Positions 11,381 through 23,000 of a stretch of DNA of 64,000 nt are shown here, one piece after another; the first letter of the stretch is position 1, and each line of letters starts with the position of its first letter. The stretch covers positions 271,417,694 to 271,481,693 of the forward strand of contig NC_085138.1 of NCBI RefSeq assembly GCF_035046485.1, in the 5' to 3' direction. The position numbers and the translations under genes are program-made. This DNA comes from Aedes albopictus (taxonomy: Eukaryota; Arthropoda; Insecta; Diptera; Culicidae). The notes beneath the pieces are model-generated. The model was not told the DNA's origin. It saw nothing but the letters and a program-made list of their open reading frames with translations, and did no database searches.

Positions 11381-13434
11381 CCCGAGCAGAGGAGAATAGC
11401 AAGTTAATAACTACGAAATCACATAACCTGTTTTTATATCTTGTTTTGTTATTATTAAATTATCAAGGCATAGCTTTTCCATAACAAATTTTGTTAGGCA
11501 ATCTCATTTTGTTATAATCAAGCTATTGATATACATTAACTAAATTACATTTAAATGGCATGTTTTGTTGAAGCACAAGTTAAGTTACTGTGGTACTATT
11601 GATCAACTTATCAACAATAGCACAACAGTAACAAGTTTAGAAATCACAGCAACAATTCGACAATTATGACCTGTCCCTTTGTGTTCCATTTTCGTATTCT
11701 GTTAAAAAGCAAATTCCTGAACGACTCCTTTTAAGAATTCCTTAAATAATTTTCGGATAAGCACTTGGAAATTCTGGAGGAACCTTTCGATAAATCCCTG
11801 GAGAAGTCTTCAAGAGAACTACTGGCGCAATTTTCTTAGAAATTCCGAAGTTAATTCTTCTGAGCAATTATTAGGATTCTTAACAGAACCTTTTGAAAAA
11901 CTCTTGGAGAATCCTTCGGAAAAACTCATGGTGAAATCCTCAAACAAATTTTCAGAAAATCTTAAGATGAACTTCAGGACTAATGATCACAGGAAATTCT
12001 GAAGTAACCCTTGAAGGGATTCTATGCAGGATTCTGGAGGAATTTCTAGAGGAGTCTTTAAAAATCCATGAAAGATTTCGTCAAAGAACTCTCGGAGAAA
12101 TTTCTGGAAGATTTTTGGAGTCATTTATAGAAAAGTTTATGACCCAATCTGCTGACAAATTTTTGGAAGAATTTTATGACAAAGTCATTTGATAAACATA
12201 AAAGGAGTTGAGGGCCCATATAGCCGAGGCGGTAAACGCACAGGTATTCAGCATGACCATGCTGAGGGTGACGGGTTCGATTCCCGGTCGGTCCAGGATC
12301 TTTTCGTAAAGGAAATTTCCTTGACTTCCTTGGGCATAGAGTATCTTCGTGCCTGCTACACGATATACACATTCAAAATTGTCATTTGCAGAGGAAGCTC
12401 TCAGTTAATAACTGTGGAAGTGCTCATAGAACACTAAGCTGAGAAGCAGGCTTTGTCCCAGTGAGGACGTTACGCCAAGAAGAGGAGAGAGAGAGGAAAA
12501 GGAGTTTTTGACGGAATCCTTAGAGAAATAAATAGAGGAATTTTAGAAAAAAATAATTTCTGGTGAAAGTCCTGTTTTAATCATCAGAGGAAGTTCAGGA
12601 GAATTTATAGCAAAATTTTTGAAGGAATTCTTGTAGATTCTAGGAGAAATATTCGACATAAATCTCGAATCCAGGAAAAAATCGGAGGAATTAAAACAAT
12701 CTTTTCAGGAAAATTGTAATAATCTGTATAATATTTCCAATATCCCAAAAATTTTCTGCAAAACTGTTGAGCATTCTAAAAATTCTTCAGTTTCTATGCT
12801 GAAAAAAAACAAAGGTAGCATGTGCTTCGAAAACAATTAAAGTATAACCACAGGCAAACAGACGTAACACCTTGAAGGATTTTCATGGAAATCCATCGCC
12901 CAGCTCACACTACCATCAAAACAATATTTGATAATATAGAAATTACAAAAGTTCGATTATCTTGTGACTTCAAATCTCTTAGAATGAATTAAAAGCTGAA
13001 TATAGTATTTTTCGATCATTTGAAAATATTTCTTACGTCAGAGTGATGAACCTCATGTTATTGGCGGGATTGTGAGACAAAGCGAATAATTTTATATAAT
13101 AAGTATTACAACTTATTTAGTAACGAATTTGGTATCATAGCAAATTCTGCTCTCCGATTATTATCAATAACATATTAATATCAAAATTTGTTATTGAAAT
13201 ATTTTCCGAATTTACTGTTTTTAAGTCGTTAATGAAAATAACAAAACAAGTTATTGCAATGGTTTTCCAGGAACATTTTTTTTGTTATGGAATTTGTTAT
13301 TTTGCCGCTTATGACAGACAAGTTTATAACACAATATATTATGGTAATAACTTAAAAATAATCGATTTTATTATTCAGTTATTTTGCCCAAATAACACAG
13401 CTCTTTATGCTGTTGTTATTCCCTTCTGCTCGGG
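11381..13434. mobile_element. CCCGAGCAGA-terminal transposon, copy B, inside BEL integrase
   Basis: It has the same termini and internal order as copy A (3,253-5,084). It is flanked by CA at 11,379-11,380 and 13,435-13,436. Removing the element plus one CA rejoins the BEL integrase frame across the first catalytic-aspartate region, which fixes the boundaries and the 2-bp duplication. It is longer than copy A because of a 287-bp SINE (12,210-12,496) and a short CACAGGCAAACAGACG-containing segment near 12,846. It encodes no transposase. Confidence 0.88.
12210..12496 (+). mobile_element. tRNA-derived SINE in copy B
   Basis: AAAAGGAGTT flanks it on both sides (12,200-12,209 and 12,497-12,506). 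Copy A has the uninterrupted site, so the boundaries are certain. A-box-like TAGCCGAGGCGGTAAACGC and B box GGTTCGATTCC lie in the first 80 bp. The body ends AAGAAGAGGAGAGAGA. The same family lies at 26,992-27,264. Confidence 0.92.
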
Positions 13435-13436
13435 CA

Positions 13437-14322
13437 TCCATTCGAAGCACATAGACTACGCAAGCCCAGTATTGGTCAAGGAGAGCTGGTATAAACCACG
13501 ACTTGTGAAGGCATACATTTCCGTTTTTGTTTGTATGGCAACAACGGCGTTTCATGTTGAGTTAGGTTTACCAGTCGGCGTGGCTTGAGCAAGGAAGTAT
13601 ATTCCGATAGTTGGAGTAACTTTAAGAGTTCTAAATCGGAGCTACACGAACTGTATCAACTATGCCGAAACTGCGAAGCTGTTAGTCACATCGAGGAGTA
13701 CTGCCAACCGAATGAAATCGCCTAGCATTTCATCTCTCTCGAAGCATCGAATTTCAGTGCCTTTGGTAGGCTGCGGTGAAAAATGCCAAGTTTCATCTGA
13801 AGCGAACATTGAAAGATGCCAAGCTGACTTTTGAGGAATACGCTACGGTATTCACGCAGGTGGAGGCGATCCTCAATTCTCGACCTCTTTTCTCCATCTC
13901 TACCGACCCATCTGATCCAGAAGTGATTCCGCCTGGTCACTTTCTCGTTGGACGTCCTCTCATCGCCACCCCAGAGCCTACCTACGGCGATGTGCCATTA
14001 AATCGATTGTCCCGATGGCAATACCTCCAGCATCTTTGAGAGCAATTCTGGTGACAGTGGAGGAAGGATTATCTACTGAGTCTGCAATCTCAAACAAAAA
14101 ACCAACGAACGAGTCCGATCATTCATCCTGGAATGATCGTTTTGGTTGAGGAGATTGATCTGCGGTCTCAAAGCTGGAGACTGGGTAGAATAACCAACGT
14201 GTATCCTGAATCGAACAATCTTGTGCGAGCTGTCGACGTGAGGATTGGTGGTACAACATACCGACGCGCCATTTCCAAACTCTCCACTTTTCCGATTGAA
14301 GACAACTGCAATTGCAGATGAC
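13437..14322 (+). pseudogene. BEL/Pao integrase C-terminal remnant
   Basis: This continues the element interrupted by copy B. The integrase core begins [18 protein letters not shown] and has the strand [20 protein letters not shown] deletion or shift near 13,585 removes part of the core, and SKEVYSDSWSNFKSSKSEL follows. Downstream are the typical BEL segment [19 protein letters not shown], then GHFLVGRPL and the C-terminal SH3-like part ([20 protein letters not shown]). It ends at a TGA near 14,322. No 3' LTR could be matched to a 5' partner. Confidence 0.85.
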
Positions 14323-14335
14323 TTCCGGGTTGGTC

Positions 14336-14475
14336 CAACCCCCTACTTTCAGACCATATTGCACAGTAGAGCTTATTTACAGTCCTTCCCTGGCACTCGG
14401 ACGTTCATCAGCCGTTCCTAACATGGGGATCAGACGCTGTTGTGAGCCGCACCTCCTGGAGAACATATGCCCAGG
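14336..14475 (-). mobile_element. RTE 5'-leader fragment, minus strand
   Basis: This is the reverse complement of part of the RTE 5' leader at about 20,266-20,402: both contain GAGTGCCAGGGAAGGACT and a CTCACAACAGCGTCTG-like stretch. It is about 140 bp and non-coding. Confidence 0.75.
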
Positions 14476-14689
14476 TTTTCAGAAGAAACACAAGAACTGA
14501 AAGGATGACCTTTACAGTTTAATATCATTTAAAATAACATTTTCATTGTAATTTCATCTGTAAAAAATATTTTTCTTATCACACTATCATTATGCATCTA
14601 GGATCCAATTGTTGAACACTGACATAACCTACGATGTTAGCAAGACTGCCAGATTGTTTTTTCCACTTTACCTAATCGTGCATGTCATG

Positions 14690-14960
14690 GAGTTTCAAGG
14701 GCGTTCCATAGATGTTCCAGGGGTGTTGCAGCGGGCTTCAGGATGGTTCCAGGAGTTTTCAATGGGTTTTAAGGGCGTTCCAGAGGTGTTCCAGAGGGAT
14801 TCAGGGTGTTAAGGTGGTCCCAGGAGTATTTCAGGGCGTTTCAGAGGAGTTTAGGAGCGATCCACGAGTTTGCAAGAAATTTCAGAGTCGTTGCAGGGGT
14901 GTTCTAGGGGGTTGAATGGGTCCTATGGGTATCCAGGAGTGTTTCAGGGGCTTTCAAATG
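14690..14960 (+). repeat. Degenerate GGCGTTCCAGGGGTGTTCC minisatellite
   Basis: G/T-rich tandem units around AGGGCGTTCCAGAGGTGTTCC-like words vary in length. The small frames with repeated FQ/GVF residues are products of the repeat. Confidence 0.6.
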
Positions 14961-16097
14961 CGTTCTTTTCTTTAATCGTTTTCGCTTCTAGACAAATCTT
15001 TTCAGATATTTTTTAGTCATGTGAAAACCGATTTCAGTCCACTAGAGCTATTTTCAAATGAGAAGCAATTCCCTGTCATTTGAATAAATTGCCACTCAAA
15101 TGACTGACTGGCCACAAAACACGAAAAACCCGGAAAAATTCCGCCAGAGTGAAATATTCTCAGATGTCGGGTCATATTTGATCAAATGTTGGACCACTGT
15201 TGGACCCACATCGGATAACTGTTGGGTCTATGTTGGGTTTGGTAGCCAAAATAAAAACAGGTCAATGATAGGTTGATGTCGGGCTATACATCATCAATTA
15301 CGAACAAAGCTTGAACCGTTCAACAATTAGCGAGAATCGTCCAACAATAGGATGAGCTAGCTTAAGGAAGTGTTCAACATTTGGGTAACAGACTTCCCAT
15401 ACAAATGTTCTATTTTCTCTTAGAAAATGGAATTTAAGGGAATTTAAATTCAATGGGAAGTATACGGAATGAGTGGATCTAGTCGTTCACAGGATATTTT
15501 TCGACGAAAGTGGAATTATGCACGGAAAATTTCATTGAAAAATTCAATTATTTGTCAATAATGATTTTAATCTTAATTTGAACCAATTTTAATTTAGATT
15601 TGAACTACTGGCGGCAGCAGCTCGAGCAATTCCCACAACAGCCAATTTCATGTTAAACAATTGAAAATCACATGGATCTTCTAATTCTCATAACCATTTT
15701 TCATTACACAGTGGAATTTCAACTCAGGATGTTCCGAATTCTTCAGGAATTTGGAAGCTTAATTTGGAATTTTCCATCCCTCAAGAGTAAACGAAGCAGC
15801 CACTAGCGCAGTCTGCAGGCCAACACTGGAAGCTCGCCCCCTCTCAGTAGTTTTAATCTAGATTACAAATGGTTCACTTCATGATAAGATTCTTCAAGTA
15901 ATAATTACGTTAATTTTATAAATTTATGACAAATAATGTGAAATATTATTCGATTGGTCGATTCCACGATGGATTTGCTTTCAATTGACGTATTCGCTTA
16001 TTGCGTGTGATACAATGCGTGAGCTGTACGAGTGCACAGAAAATGTGCTTCCTCTGGGGGGAAATGGGTGAAATCGCAGTGATTTTTCTATTACTTA
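14961..16097. other. No gene recognised
   Basis: Mostly unique-looking AT-rich sequence. A patch at about 15,195-15,240 repeats GTTGGACCACTGTTGGACCC-like words. No domain is seen in any frame. Confidence 0.5.
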
Positions 16098-18338
16098 TTT
16101 TTAATAAAAAAAAAACCCAGATTAATCCACCTAGTGGTGATAGTGCCTTTCTCGTCGAAACTGTACTCATGATTCTTCCATCGACGTTAGCCAAAATGTT
16201 CCTGAATCATTTTATATAGAAAAACACTATTTTAACTTTCAAAACGCAACCATTTTGGCTTTAATCGATTTGGGAAACTTATTGATGATACATATTCCGA
16301 TGTTATGTTCAACAACAAAACATAGCTAAAAAATATCAGACCTCTTAGTTGACTGCTTGACCACCTTACCCCTAGTCGTGCATTGGGGTCATTATGACCC
16401 CATTCTATTCACTACGGCAGCGGGGTGAGCGTCAGCTAATGCATGAAGAAGGTTGACTTTATTCACAATCACAGATCACTTTGTGATCCTCGACAAAGTG
16501 TTTTTAGCACACTATATTTTAGTATCATTGGTAACACGATTCATGTGAAATTTGACCTCCTTACGAGAAAAAGCAGAAAATGGAAATTTTCCATTCAAAA
16601 TTCAATCGCAATGAGAAGAGCGAGGGCTCAACCAGCCGCACCCAAATTATGAGCAGTAATTTTAAAAGCAAAAGGAGATTGAAGATTGAAAAAACTTTAT
16701 TCGGTGTTGATGCGATCAAATTATATTTTTTTCACGTTGTTCCATCCTACTATATATTCACACCGCACGAATCTGAAATGGTGTGATATGATGAGATCGC
16801 TTTGGTCACGATTTTGTTCTCTTGCATATATGAAGATTTTGACCATTTCTTCACTTATAATCTCCCCCAACGTTTACAGGCTATCAAAAAAGCTATGATT
16901 TGATTTATCGCTTCAACATTTATTTTGTTCACTTTTATAATTCCGCTATTTGATGTGCAGCTTACATGGGTTTTGTTCAATTTTACGTTTGACCACTTAC
17001 GGCGGGACACCTGGAACCGATTCCGGCTGTCTCACATATGGACTGAGACTATGTTCTTGTCAACTGTTCATCGGGTTACCTAAAAAGCCGAATATTAAAG
17101 TGATCTGAGGCTATTTTCTTGCTAACCGTTTGGCAAATTTTAGAAAAAGCTGCGTTTTTATGTGTCGCATGCACGAATTTGGTTCACTTCTATTCAATCA
17201 CTTCCCATGAAACACCCGCAACCGATTCTGAAATACTATTACTAGTTCTTGATGTGGCCTGACACTACTTTCTTGTTGACCGTTCATCAAAAAATCAAAA
17301 ACGCCGCTATGGTTTGGTTCCCTTCTATATTTCACCACTTCCGGTGGGTTTCTCGTCTCATCACCAGTTATGGAACACTACCGGTTCTCTCAAATATGGT
17401 CTGAGATTATGTACTGGTTAACCGTTTGTCATGTTACTGAATAAGTCATTGATATGTCGCATGTATTGGTTCTCTTTTACATTTGACCATTTCTGGCGGG
17501 ACACCCGGAATCGGTTCCGTAACACACTGATATGGCTTGCGTCTATTTTCTTGCAACTGTTCATCATGTTACCTAAACAGCCTCGATACCTCAATGCATG
17601 GGTTTGGTTTCACTTCCGGCCCGGAACCGGTTGCGGAACACTACCGGTAGTCTCTTAAATTGTCGGAGCCTATTTGCTTGCTAAAACGTTTATTAGGTTA
17701 TCAAAAAAGCCGCGCTTTGCTGTGTTGCATGCATGGGTTTGGCTCAATTTTATATTTAGCCGCTTTTGGAGGGAAACCCGCGATTTGATGTGTCGCATGC
17801 ATAGTTTTGGATCACTTTTATATTTGGTCACTTCCAGCGGGACATTCGGAACCGGTTCCGGAACACTACCGGTTCAGATATGGTCTGAGACTGTTTTCTT
17901 GCTAACTGTTTATCAGGTAATCGAAAATGCCGCAGTTTGATGTGTCGCATGTATATGTTTGTTACATTTTTATGTATGGCCCCTTCCAAGGGTACTGGTC
18001 CGGAACACCTAAATGGCCATAACTCCGGAACGGCTGGACCGATCCGAACCATTTTCAATAGGAAACAATGGGACCAGATTCCGCGTCGAATGAACCGTCG
18101 GTCATTAAAATCGGTTGATGTTTACTGCCAAAAAGTGATGTGAGTTTTTTTGTACACATACACACATACATACACACACACATACACACACACATACACA
18201 CACACAGACATCACCTCAATTCGTCGAGCTGAGTTGATTGGTATATGTGACTCGACCATCCGGGCCTTCTATCAAAAAGTCATTTTTGGAGTGAACATAT
18301 AGCCTTTCCAGTACACTTAGTGTACGAGAAAGGCAAAA
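16098..18338 (-). mobile_element. Minisatellite-bearing repeat family, copy 1 (minus)
   Basis: Read on the minus strand it starts GCCTTTCTCGTACACTAAGT and runs through a CA/TG microsatellite, the block GAATCTGGTCCCATTGTTTC and the block GTTCCGGAGTTATGGCCATT. It then enters a tandem of about 175-bp units containing GGAACCGGTTCCGG-like palindromes, and ends near CACCACTAGGTGGATTAATC. Copy 2 (from 18,409) and copy 3 (from 59,478) are in the opposite orientation. Its 400-bp head mirrors the head of copy 2 about a centre near 18,370. It is non-coding; matched 66-68-residue frames in the two heads are just the repeat. Confidence 0.8.
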
Positions 18339-19131
18339 ACGATTCATTCAATGAATTTTTAAAGTCAATGCTATCAGGTTATATTACGGAAAGCCATTTA
18401 CCAACTTTTTGCCTTTCTCGTACACTAAGTGTACTGGAAAGGCTCACTCCAAAAATGACTTTTTGATAGAAGGCCCGGGGGGTCAAATCACATATACCAA
18501 TCGACTCAGCTCGACGAATTGAGGTGATGTCCGTGTGTGTATGTGTGTGTGTGTATATGTGTGCGTGTGTGTGTCTGTATGTGTGTGTACAAAAAAACTC
18601 ACATTACTTTTTGGCAGTAAACCTCATCCGATTTCAAACGGTTCATTCGACGCGGAATCTGGTCCCATTGTTTCCTATTGAAAATGGTTCGGATCGGTTC
18701 AGCCGTTCCGGAGTTATGGCCATTTAGGTGTTCCGGACCAGTACCCTTGGAAGGGGCCATACATAAAAATGTAACAAACATATACATGCGACACATCAAA
18801 CTGCGGCAGTAGCCGGTAGTTACCCGGAATCAGATCCGGATAGTAAAATGTAAAATTTAACCAAACCCATGGATGCGGTACATCAAATCACGACCAGTCT
18901 TGTAAACATTCGACTCTTTTTACTACCTTCATTTCGTTGCCGCAGTCGGGTGTCAGTCGGCTTTGTTACATTCGTGCACTATCGTTACCTCTTACCTGCA
19001 CACAACACGAGCAGTAGAACGAAGATCAATAAACATAAGAAAGGGTCAAATCAATGTCATCTAACACGATGACATGTGTCTTCTAGCTTTACGCATAGAT
19101 TTTCAGCCAATTCTGATTATGAATGTTAATA

Positions 19132-19254
19132 GGGTAAATCGCCAATTGTTGCACGGCTAAAAATTTGCCAATTGTTGCACACATCCCATAAAAAAAATAT
19201 GGAGTGTGCAACAATAGGCGAGTTTTTAGCCGTGCAACAATTGGCAAATTACCG
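19132..19254. repeat. TA-flanked hairpin MITE, 123 bp
   Basis: The arms share GCCAATTGTTGCACGGCTAA in inverted orientation. TA lies on both sides (19,130-19,131 and 19,255-19,256), as expected for Tc1/mariner-type mobilisation. It is non-coding. Confidence 0.75.
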
Positions 19255-20072
19255 TATTAGTTTATTATTGCATGTTGCATTGAATACGACACACAGATGG
19301 GCAACATAGCTCTTATTATGGAAGAAGACAGGAATAACAAAAGCCGAACCGTCTCCCGAAGCCGCTATCGTGGTGAAGTGCATTCGTTTGACATTTTTGT
19401 TTCGAACAGTAGTTTGATTGCTTGTGTTGCGAATGTCGGAGACAAAGGAGGCCGAATATCGACGAAAAGATTCAAATGACTGTGATCTCTAACAAGACTG
19501 ATCACGACTTATCGACAACCTGATGGAAAAATAGGGTCAGACCATTAGATTCCCGGTAGTGTTGCGGGTTCAGCTGTGGCTTCGAAAGTGGTTAGAAGTA
19601 AAAGTGAAGCAAACCCATTCATGCGATCGCGGTGATTAGGTAAAGGTGAATAAATAGCAATAAAATATTCTCAGACCATAATTGGGACAACCGGTAGTGT
19701 CATGGTCCATGACTCATGGAATCAGATCCGGCTATCCCACCGGAAATTACCAAATATGAAAATGAACCAAACCCATACATACGACACATCAGATCGCAGA
19801 TTTTTTGATAATCTAATGAACGGTTAGCAAGAAAATAGCCTTAGATCACATTAGAGACTAGCTGTTGTGTAGCAGAACCAACGTTCATGTGAAAAATTAA
19901 ATAGTGGCTTTGTTTAATGGCCTGATAAACATTAGGTATGAACAACAGTGACGAATAGGTCTATGTTCTCATATATGAGAACAAAATATAGACAAAACTA
20001 AAGCGATCTCATCAAATCGTACCATTTCAGATTCCTAAGGTGTAAATTTATAGCAGGATGGGTCAACGTTGA

Positions 20073-23000
20073 GGCACGGTAAAGGCTGGGTATGCTGCGC
20101 AATTCAGATCCCATTGTGATCCACTAGCCTCTGCCCAGCAGCTCCTATCCCTACTTCCACGCGGTACCGGCCCGAAACTATGAGCAACCTTAGGGAAGAT
20201 CGGGTAACCAACCCCGGTGGGACCTTTGGTCGTAGGCTGACAGGGAAGGGGGGGTTTGCTTCGGCAAACCTGAGCGTCTGTTCTCCAGGAGGAGCGGCTC
20301 ACAACAGCGTCTGTTCCCCATGTTAGGGGCGGCTGATCTACGTCCGAGTGCCAGGGAAGGACTCTAAGCTCAACTGTGCACTATGGTCCTCCGGAAAGTA
20401 GGGGGTTGGTGTCAGGCCCTACGAGCCAGCCGTAAAAAACCATTGTAACGGAAAATCAGCAACAGAATAATACGAACCGAGACCAACGGCAACGACCCCA
20501 GCGAACAAAAAGGACTTGCGATTGGAAACTCGGTACGTGGAACTGCCGATCTCTCAACTTCATTGGGAGCACCCGCATACTCGCCGATCTATTGAAGGAC
20601 CGCGGGTTCGGCATCGTAGCGCTGCAGGAGGTGTGTTGGACAGGATCCATGGTGCGAACGTTTAGAGGTAATCATACCATCTACCAGAGCTGCGGCAACA
20701 CACGCGAGCTGGGAACAGCTTTCATCGTGATGGGTGATATGCAGAGGCGCGTGATCGGTTGGTGGCCGATCGACGAAAGAATGTGCAGGTTGAGGATCAA
20801 GGGCCGATTCTTCAACTTCAGCATAATAAACGTGCACAGCCCACACTCCGGAAGTACTGATGATGACAAGGACGCATTTTACGCGCAGCTCGAACGTGAG
20901 TACGATCGCTGCCCAAGCCACGACGTCAAGATCATCATAGGAGATTTGAACGCTCAGGTAGGCCAGGAGGAGGAATTCAGACCGACGATTGGTAAGTTCA
21001 GCGCCCACCAGCAGACGAACGAAAACGGCCTACGACTCATTGATTTCGCCGCCTCCAAAAATATGGCCATACGTAGCACCTTTTTCCAACACAGCCTCCC
21101 TTATCGTTACACCTGGAGATCACCACAGCAGACGGAATCCCAAATCGACCACGTTCTGATTGACGGACGGCACTTCTCCGACATTATCGACGTCAGGACC
21201 TATCGTGGCGCCAACATCGACTCCGATCACTATCTGGTGATGGTCAAACTGCGCCCAAAACTCTCCGTCATCAACAATGTACGGTACCGGCGACCGCCAC
21301 GGTACAACATAGAGCGACTGAAGCAACCGGATGTCGCCTCAGCATACGCGCAGAATCTCGAAGCCGCGTTGCCAGACGAGGGCGAGCTCGATGAGGCCCC
21401 TCTAGAGGACTGCTGGAGTACAGTGAAAGCAGCCATCAACGACGCAGCCGAGAGCACCATCGGGTACGTGGAACGGAATCGACGTAACGAATGGTTCGAC
21501 GAAGAGTGCAGAACGGTTTTGGAGGAGAAGAACGCAGCGAGGGCGGTAATGCTGCAGCAAGGGACTCGACAGAACGTGGAACGTTACAAACAGAAGCGGA
21601 AACAGCAGACCCGCCTCTTTCGGGAGAAAAAGCGCCGCCTGGAAGAAGCGGAGTGTGAAGAAATGGAACTGCTGTGCCGTTCCCAAGAAACACGGAAGTT
21701 CTATCAGAAGCTCAACGCATCCCGCAACGGCTTCGTGCCGCGAGCCGAAATATGCAGGGATAAAGACGGAGGCCTCTTGACGGACGGACGTGAGGTGATC
21801 GAAAGGTGGAAGCAGCACTTCGATCAGCACCTGAACGGCGTGGAGAACGTAGGCACGGGAGCCCACGGCAACGGAAGGAACGACGACGCCAGTGCAGCGG
21901 AGGACGGAAATGAACCAACTCCCACGCTGAGGGAAGTTAAGGATGCCATTCACCAGCTCAAAACCAACAAAGCAGCTGGTAAGGATGGTATTGCAGCTGA
22001 ACTCATCAAGATGGGCCCAGAAAAGTTGGCCACCTGTCTGCATCGGCTGATAGTCAGGATCTGGGAAACCAAACAGCTACCGGAGGAGTGGAAGGAAGGG
22101 GTAATCTGCCCCATTCACAAGAAAGGCGACCATTTGGAATGTGAGAACTTCAGGGCGATCACTATTTTGAATGCTGCCTACAAAGTGCTATCCCAGATCA
22201 TCTTCCGTCGTCTGTCACCTAAAACAAATGAGTTCGTGAGAAGTTATCAAGCCGGCTTCATCGACGGCCGGTCGACAACGGACCAGATCTTTACCGTACG
22301 GCAAATCCTCCAGAAATGCCGTGAATACCAGGTCCCAACGCATCACCTGTTCATCGACTTCAAAGCGGCATACGATAGTATCGACCGCGCAGAGCTATGG
22401 AGAATCATGGACGAAAACGGCTTTCCTGGGAAGCTGACTAGACTGATCAAAGCAACGATGGACGGTGTGCAAAACTGCGTAAGGGTTTCGGGTGAACTAT
22501 CCAGTTCATTCGTATCTCGCCGGGGACTACGACAAGGTGACGGACACTCATGTCTACTCTTCAACATCGCGCTGGAAGGTGTGATGCGACGAGCCGGGCT
22601 CAACAGCCGGGGAACGATTTTCACAAAATCCGGTCAATTTGTGTGCTTTGCGGACGACATGGACATTATCGCTAGAACATTTGGAACGGTGGCAGAACTG
22701 TACACCCGCCTGAAACGCGAAGCAGCAAAGGTTGGACTGGTGGTGAATGCCTCAAAAACAAAGTACATGCTGGTAGGCGGAACCGAAAACGACCGGATCC
22801 GTCTGGGTAGTAATGTTACGATAGACGGGGATACTTTCGAGGTGGTGGAGGAATTCGTCTACCTCGGATCCTTACTGACGGCTGACAACAACGTGAGCCG
22901 AGAAATTCGGAGGCGCATCATCAGCGGAAGTCGGGCCTACTACGGGCTCCAGAAGAAACTGCGGTCGAAAAAGATTCACCCACGCACCAAATGCACCATG

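Noticed and set aside
17937..18799. Pair of nearly identical 66-68-codon frames on opposite strands
   Set aside because: They are the inverted heads of two copies of the same non-coding repeat family.
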